Shown one piece after another: positions 61,201-64,000 of a stretch of DNA of 64,000 nt (position 1 is the first letter of the stretch; every line of letters begins with the position of its first letter). The stretch lies in assembly GCA_963966185.1 (NCBI GenBank), contig CAWZYM010000010.1:753613-817612 (forward strand), read 5' to 3'. Made by a program: the position numbers and the translations under genes. This DNA is from Rhabditoides inermis (taxonomy: Eukaryota; Nematoda; Chromadorea; Rhabditida; Rhabditidae). The notes under the pieces were generated by a model. It was not told the origin of the DNA. It searched no databases and was given only the letters and a program-made list of their open reading frames with translations.

Positions 61201-64000
61201 ATGCCTTATCCACTCGGCCACCGCGGCTTGTTTACCAGTGTCATTTCGAGCGTACGTCTTACCGCGCCCTCTCATCCCAACCGCTCATTTGATATTCTGG
61301 ATTTCGGGAAAGTGAACTGTCTTATCCAGCCGTCATGAGCTTCAAAAACCACGAACAAGAAATCTGAGCAGTACAACAATGACTATATATCTTTTTCTTC
61401 ATATCCAAGTTTTCAGATCCCTAAAAGGTTTGAATTTGACGATCTTACACTCGTTTTAGCACAAATTTTTCATACATTTGATCGTGATACTTTGTAGAAA
61501 AAGAGAAAAAAGATTGCGGAGGTGCTGAATCGCATATTTCTGCTAACATCCGAAGACATACGTACTAGATGCGCTGAGTTAACTAGAATAAACAAAACAC
61601 TACAGTGTGAGAACCTGACCCGCTCTGTTTTAGTGCAAACCAAAATGTATGTCATCATCTTCGTAGCAAAACATTTGCTTGGTGCAGGACTCGAACCAGA
61701 GAACGCGCGTTCAATGCGCGAATGCCTTATCCACTCGGCCACCGCGGCTTGTTTACCAGTGTCATTTTGAGCGTACGTCTTACCGCGCCCTCTCATCCCA
61801 ACCGCCCATTTGATATTCAGGATTTCGGGAAAGTGAATTGTCTTATCCAGCCGTCATGAGCTTCAAAAACCACGAACAAGAAATCTGAGCAGTACAACAA
61901 TGACTATATATCTTTTTCTTCATATCCAAGTTTTCAGATCCCTAAAAGGTTTGAATTTGACGATCTTACACTCGTTTTAGCACAAATTTTTCATACATTT
62001 GATCGTGATACTTTGTAGAAAAAGAGAAAAAAGATTGCGGAGGTGCTGAATCGCATATTTCTGCTAACACCCGAAGACATACGTACTAGATGCGCTGAGT
62101 TAACTAGAATAAACAAAACACCACAGTGTGAGAACCTGAACCGCTCTGTTTTAGTGCAAACCAAAATGTATGTCATCATCTTCGTAGCAAAACATTTGCT
62201 TGGTGCAGGACTCGAACCAGAGAACGCGCGTTCAATGCGCGAATGCCTTATCCACTCGGCCACCGCGGCTTGTTTACCAGTGTCATTTCGAGCGTACGTC
62301 TTACCGCGCCCTCTCATCCCAACCGCTCATTTGATATTCTGGATTTCGGGAAAGTGAACTGTCTTATCCAGCCGTCATGAGCTTCAAAAACCACGAACAA
62401 GAAATCTGAGCAGTACAACAATGACTATATATCTTTTTCTTCATATCCAAGTTTTCAGATCCCTAAAAGGTTTGAATTTGACGATCTTACACTCGTTTTA
62501 GCACAAATTTTTCATACATTTGATCGTGATACTTTGTAGAAAAAGAGAAAATAGATTGCGGAGGTGCTGAATCGCATATTTCTGCTAACATCCGAAGACA
62601 TACGTACTAGATGCGCTGAGTTAACTAGAATAAACAAAACACTACAGTGTGAGAACCTGACCCGCTCTGTTTTAGTGCAAACCAAAATGTATGTCATCAT
62701 CTTCGTAGCAAAACATTTGCTTGGTGCAGGACTCGAACCAGAGAACGCGCGTTCAATGCGCGAATGCCTTATCCACTCGGCCACCGCGGCTTGTTTCCCA
62801 GTGTCATTTTGAGCGTACGTCTTACCGCGCCCTCTCATCCCAACCGCCCATTTGATATTCAGGATTTCGGGAAAGTGAATTGTCTTATCCAGCCGTCATG
62901 AGCTTCAAAAACCACGAACAAGAAATCTGAGCAGTACAACAATGACTATATATCTTTTTCTTCATATCCAAGTTTTCAAATCCCTAAAAGGTTTGAATTT
63001 GACGATCTTACACTCGTTTTAGCACAAATTTTTCATACATTTGATCGTGATACTTTGTAGAAAAAGAGAAAATAGATTGCGGAGGTGCTGAATCGCATAT
63101 TTCTGCTAACATCCGAAGACATACGTACTAGATGCGCTGAGTTAACTAGAATAAACAAAACACTACAGTGTGAGAACCTGACCCGCTCTGTTTTAGTGCA
63201 AACCAAAATGTATGTCATCATCTTCGTAGCAAAACATTTGCTTGGTGCAGGACTCGAACCAGAGAACGCGCGTTCAATGCGCGAATGCCTTATCCACTCG
63301 GCCACCGCGGCTTGTTTCCCAGTGTCATTTTGAGCGTACGTCTTACCGCGCCCTCTCATCCCAACCGCCCATTTGATATTCAGGATTTCGGGAAAGTGAA
63401 TTGTCTTATCCAGCCGTCATGAGCTTCAAAAACCACGAACAAGAAATCTGAGCAGTACAACAATGACTATATATCTTTTTCTTCATATCCAAGTTTTCAA
63501 ATCCCTAAAAGGTTTGAATTTGACGATCTTACACTCGTTTTAGCACAAATTTTTCATACATTTGATCGTGATACTTTGTAGAAAAAGAGAAAAAAGATTG
63601 CGGAGGTGCTGAATCGCATATTTCTGCTAACATCCGAAGACATACGTACTAGATGCGCTGAGTTAACTAGAATAAACAAAACACTACAGTGTGAGAACCT
63701 GACCCGCTCTGTTTTAGTGCAAACCAAAATGTATGTCATCATCTTCGTAGCAAAACATTTGCTTGGTGCAGGACTCGAACCAGAGAACGCGCGTTCAATG
63801 CGCGAATGCCTTATCCACTCGGCCACCGCGGCTTGTTTACCAGTGTCATTTTGAGCGTACGTCTTACCGCGCCCTCTCATCCCAACCGCCCATTTGATAT
63901 TCAGGATTTCGGGAAAGTGAATTGTCTTATCCAGCCGTCATGAGCTTCAAAAACCACGAACAAGAAATCTGAGCAGTACAACAATGACTATATATCATAT

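Larger units (their letters stand above)
43303..64000. repeat. Tandem array, 40 units of about 521 bp (continues past window)
   Basis: The GCAGGACTCGAACC core recurs 40 times from 43377 to 63768, mostly 521 to 524 bp apart. Exceptions are 570 and 573 bp (TA expansions in units 3 and 7) and 510 to 517 bp (deletions in units 4, 5, 6, 8, 9). The first unit is truncated at its left side. Two higher-order repeats are visible. Units around 47.9-52.6 kb recur 4694 bp later at 52.6-57.3 kb with the same private variants. The four-unit block 43.6-45.7 kb recurs about 2113 bp later. Units at 59.4-61.4 kb recur 2605 bp later. The final bases after 63990 depart from the consensus, so the right border may be near. 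Confidence 0.98.

Noticed and set aside
43303..64000. Dozens of repeated 82- to 113-aa open frames on both strands of the array
   Set aside because: They are frames across the tRNA-like sequence and the broken exon. They recur only because the unit recurs, and most lack an upstream open exon or are cut by a shared stop.
43303..64000. CRISPR-like array
   Set aside because: Units are 521 bp and nearly identical along their whole length; there are no unique spacers, and the genome is eukaryotic.

Overview
The window comes from a metazoan nuclear genome. Every cellular gene found is split by many short introns with GT-AG (occasionally GC-AG) boundaries. The recognisable products are animal-type: a CLASP-like microtubule protein, nucleoporin SEH1, phosphoglucomutase 2 and a PARP6/PARP8-type enzyme. 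The tight gene packing, short introns, abundant GA/CT microsatellites, intact PIF/Harbinger element and LINE suggest a compact invertebrate genome, possibly ecdysozoan. The sequence alone does not name the species.

Layout. 0-2.2 kb: 5' part of a minus-strand CLASP-like gene that runs off the left edge, preceded by locally duplicated DNA. 2.67-5.89 kb: a structurally intact PIF/Harbinger DNA transposon with a transposase and a MADF-type partner gene in convergent orientation and a perfect TAA target duplication. 6.48-8.83 kb: SEH1 (+). 9.51-9.66 kb: a 150-bp hairpin MITE. 9.68-13.78 kb: PGM2 (+), with an antisense tRNA-Thr(AGT) in an intron. 14.36-26.63 kb: a 27-exon minus-strand gene, reconstructed here exon by exon (1083 aa). 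It looks like a beta-propeller protein but I could not identify it. Its last intron carries a CR1/Jockey-type LINE in the opposite orientation. 26.6-30.9 kb: pyrimidine-rich DNA without a supported gene. 30.87-36.56 kb: a plus-strand gene for a 565-aa SAM + PDZ-like protein. 36.92-41.32 kb: a minus-strand PARP6/8-like gene (757 aa) with a very acidic N-terminus, tail-to-tail with the SAM/PDZ gene. 41.5-43.3 kb: a 337-bp direct duplication carrying an exon-like segment, plus GC-rich inverted repeats.

43.3-64.0 kb: an uninterrupted tandem array of 40 units of about 521 bp reaching the right edge. Each unit holds, on the minus strand, a 72-nt tRNA-like sequence with A- and B-box motifs and a T-run after it, and on the plus strand the remains of a protein-coding exon. 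The array has higher-order structure: two tandem copies of a nine-unit 4694-bp block, and two copies of a four-unit block of about 2.11 kb.

The cellular genes do not form one pathway. SEH1 belongs to the nuclear pore, PGM2 to sugar-phosphate metabolism, CLASP to microtubule control and the PARP to mono-ADP-ribosylation. Two themes stand out: the tRNA-like/exon array, and repeated local duplications that copy a splice site with the adjoining exon edge in at least five places.
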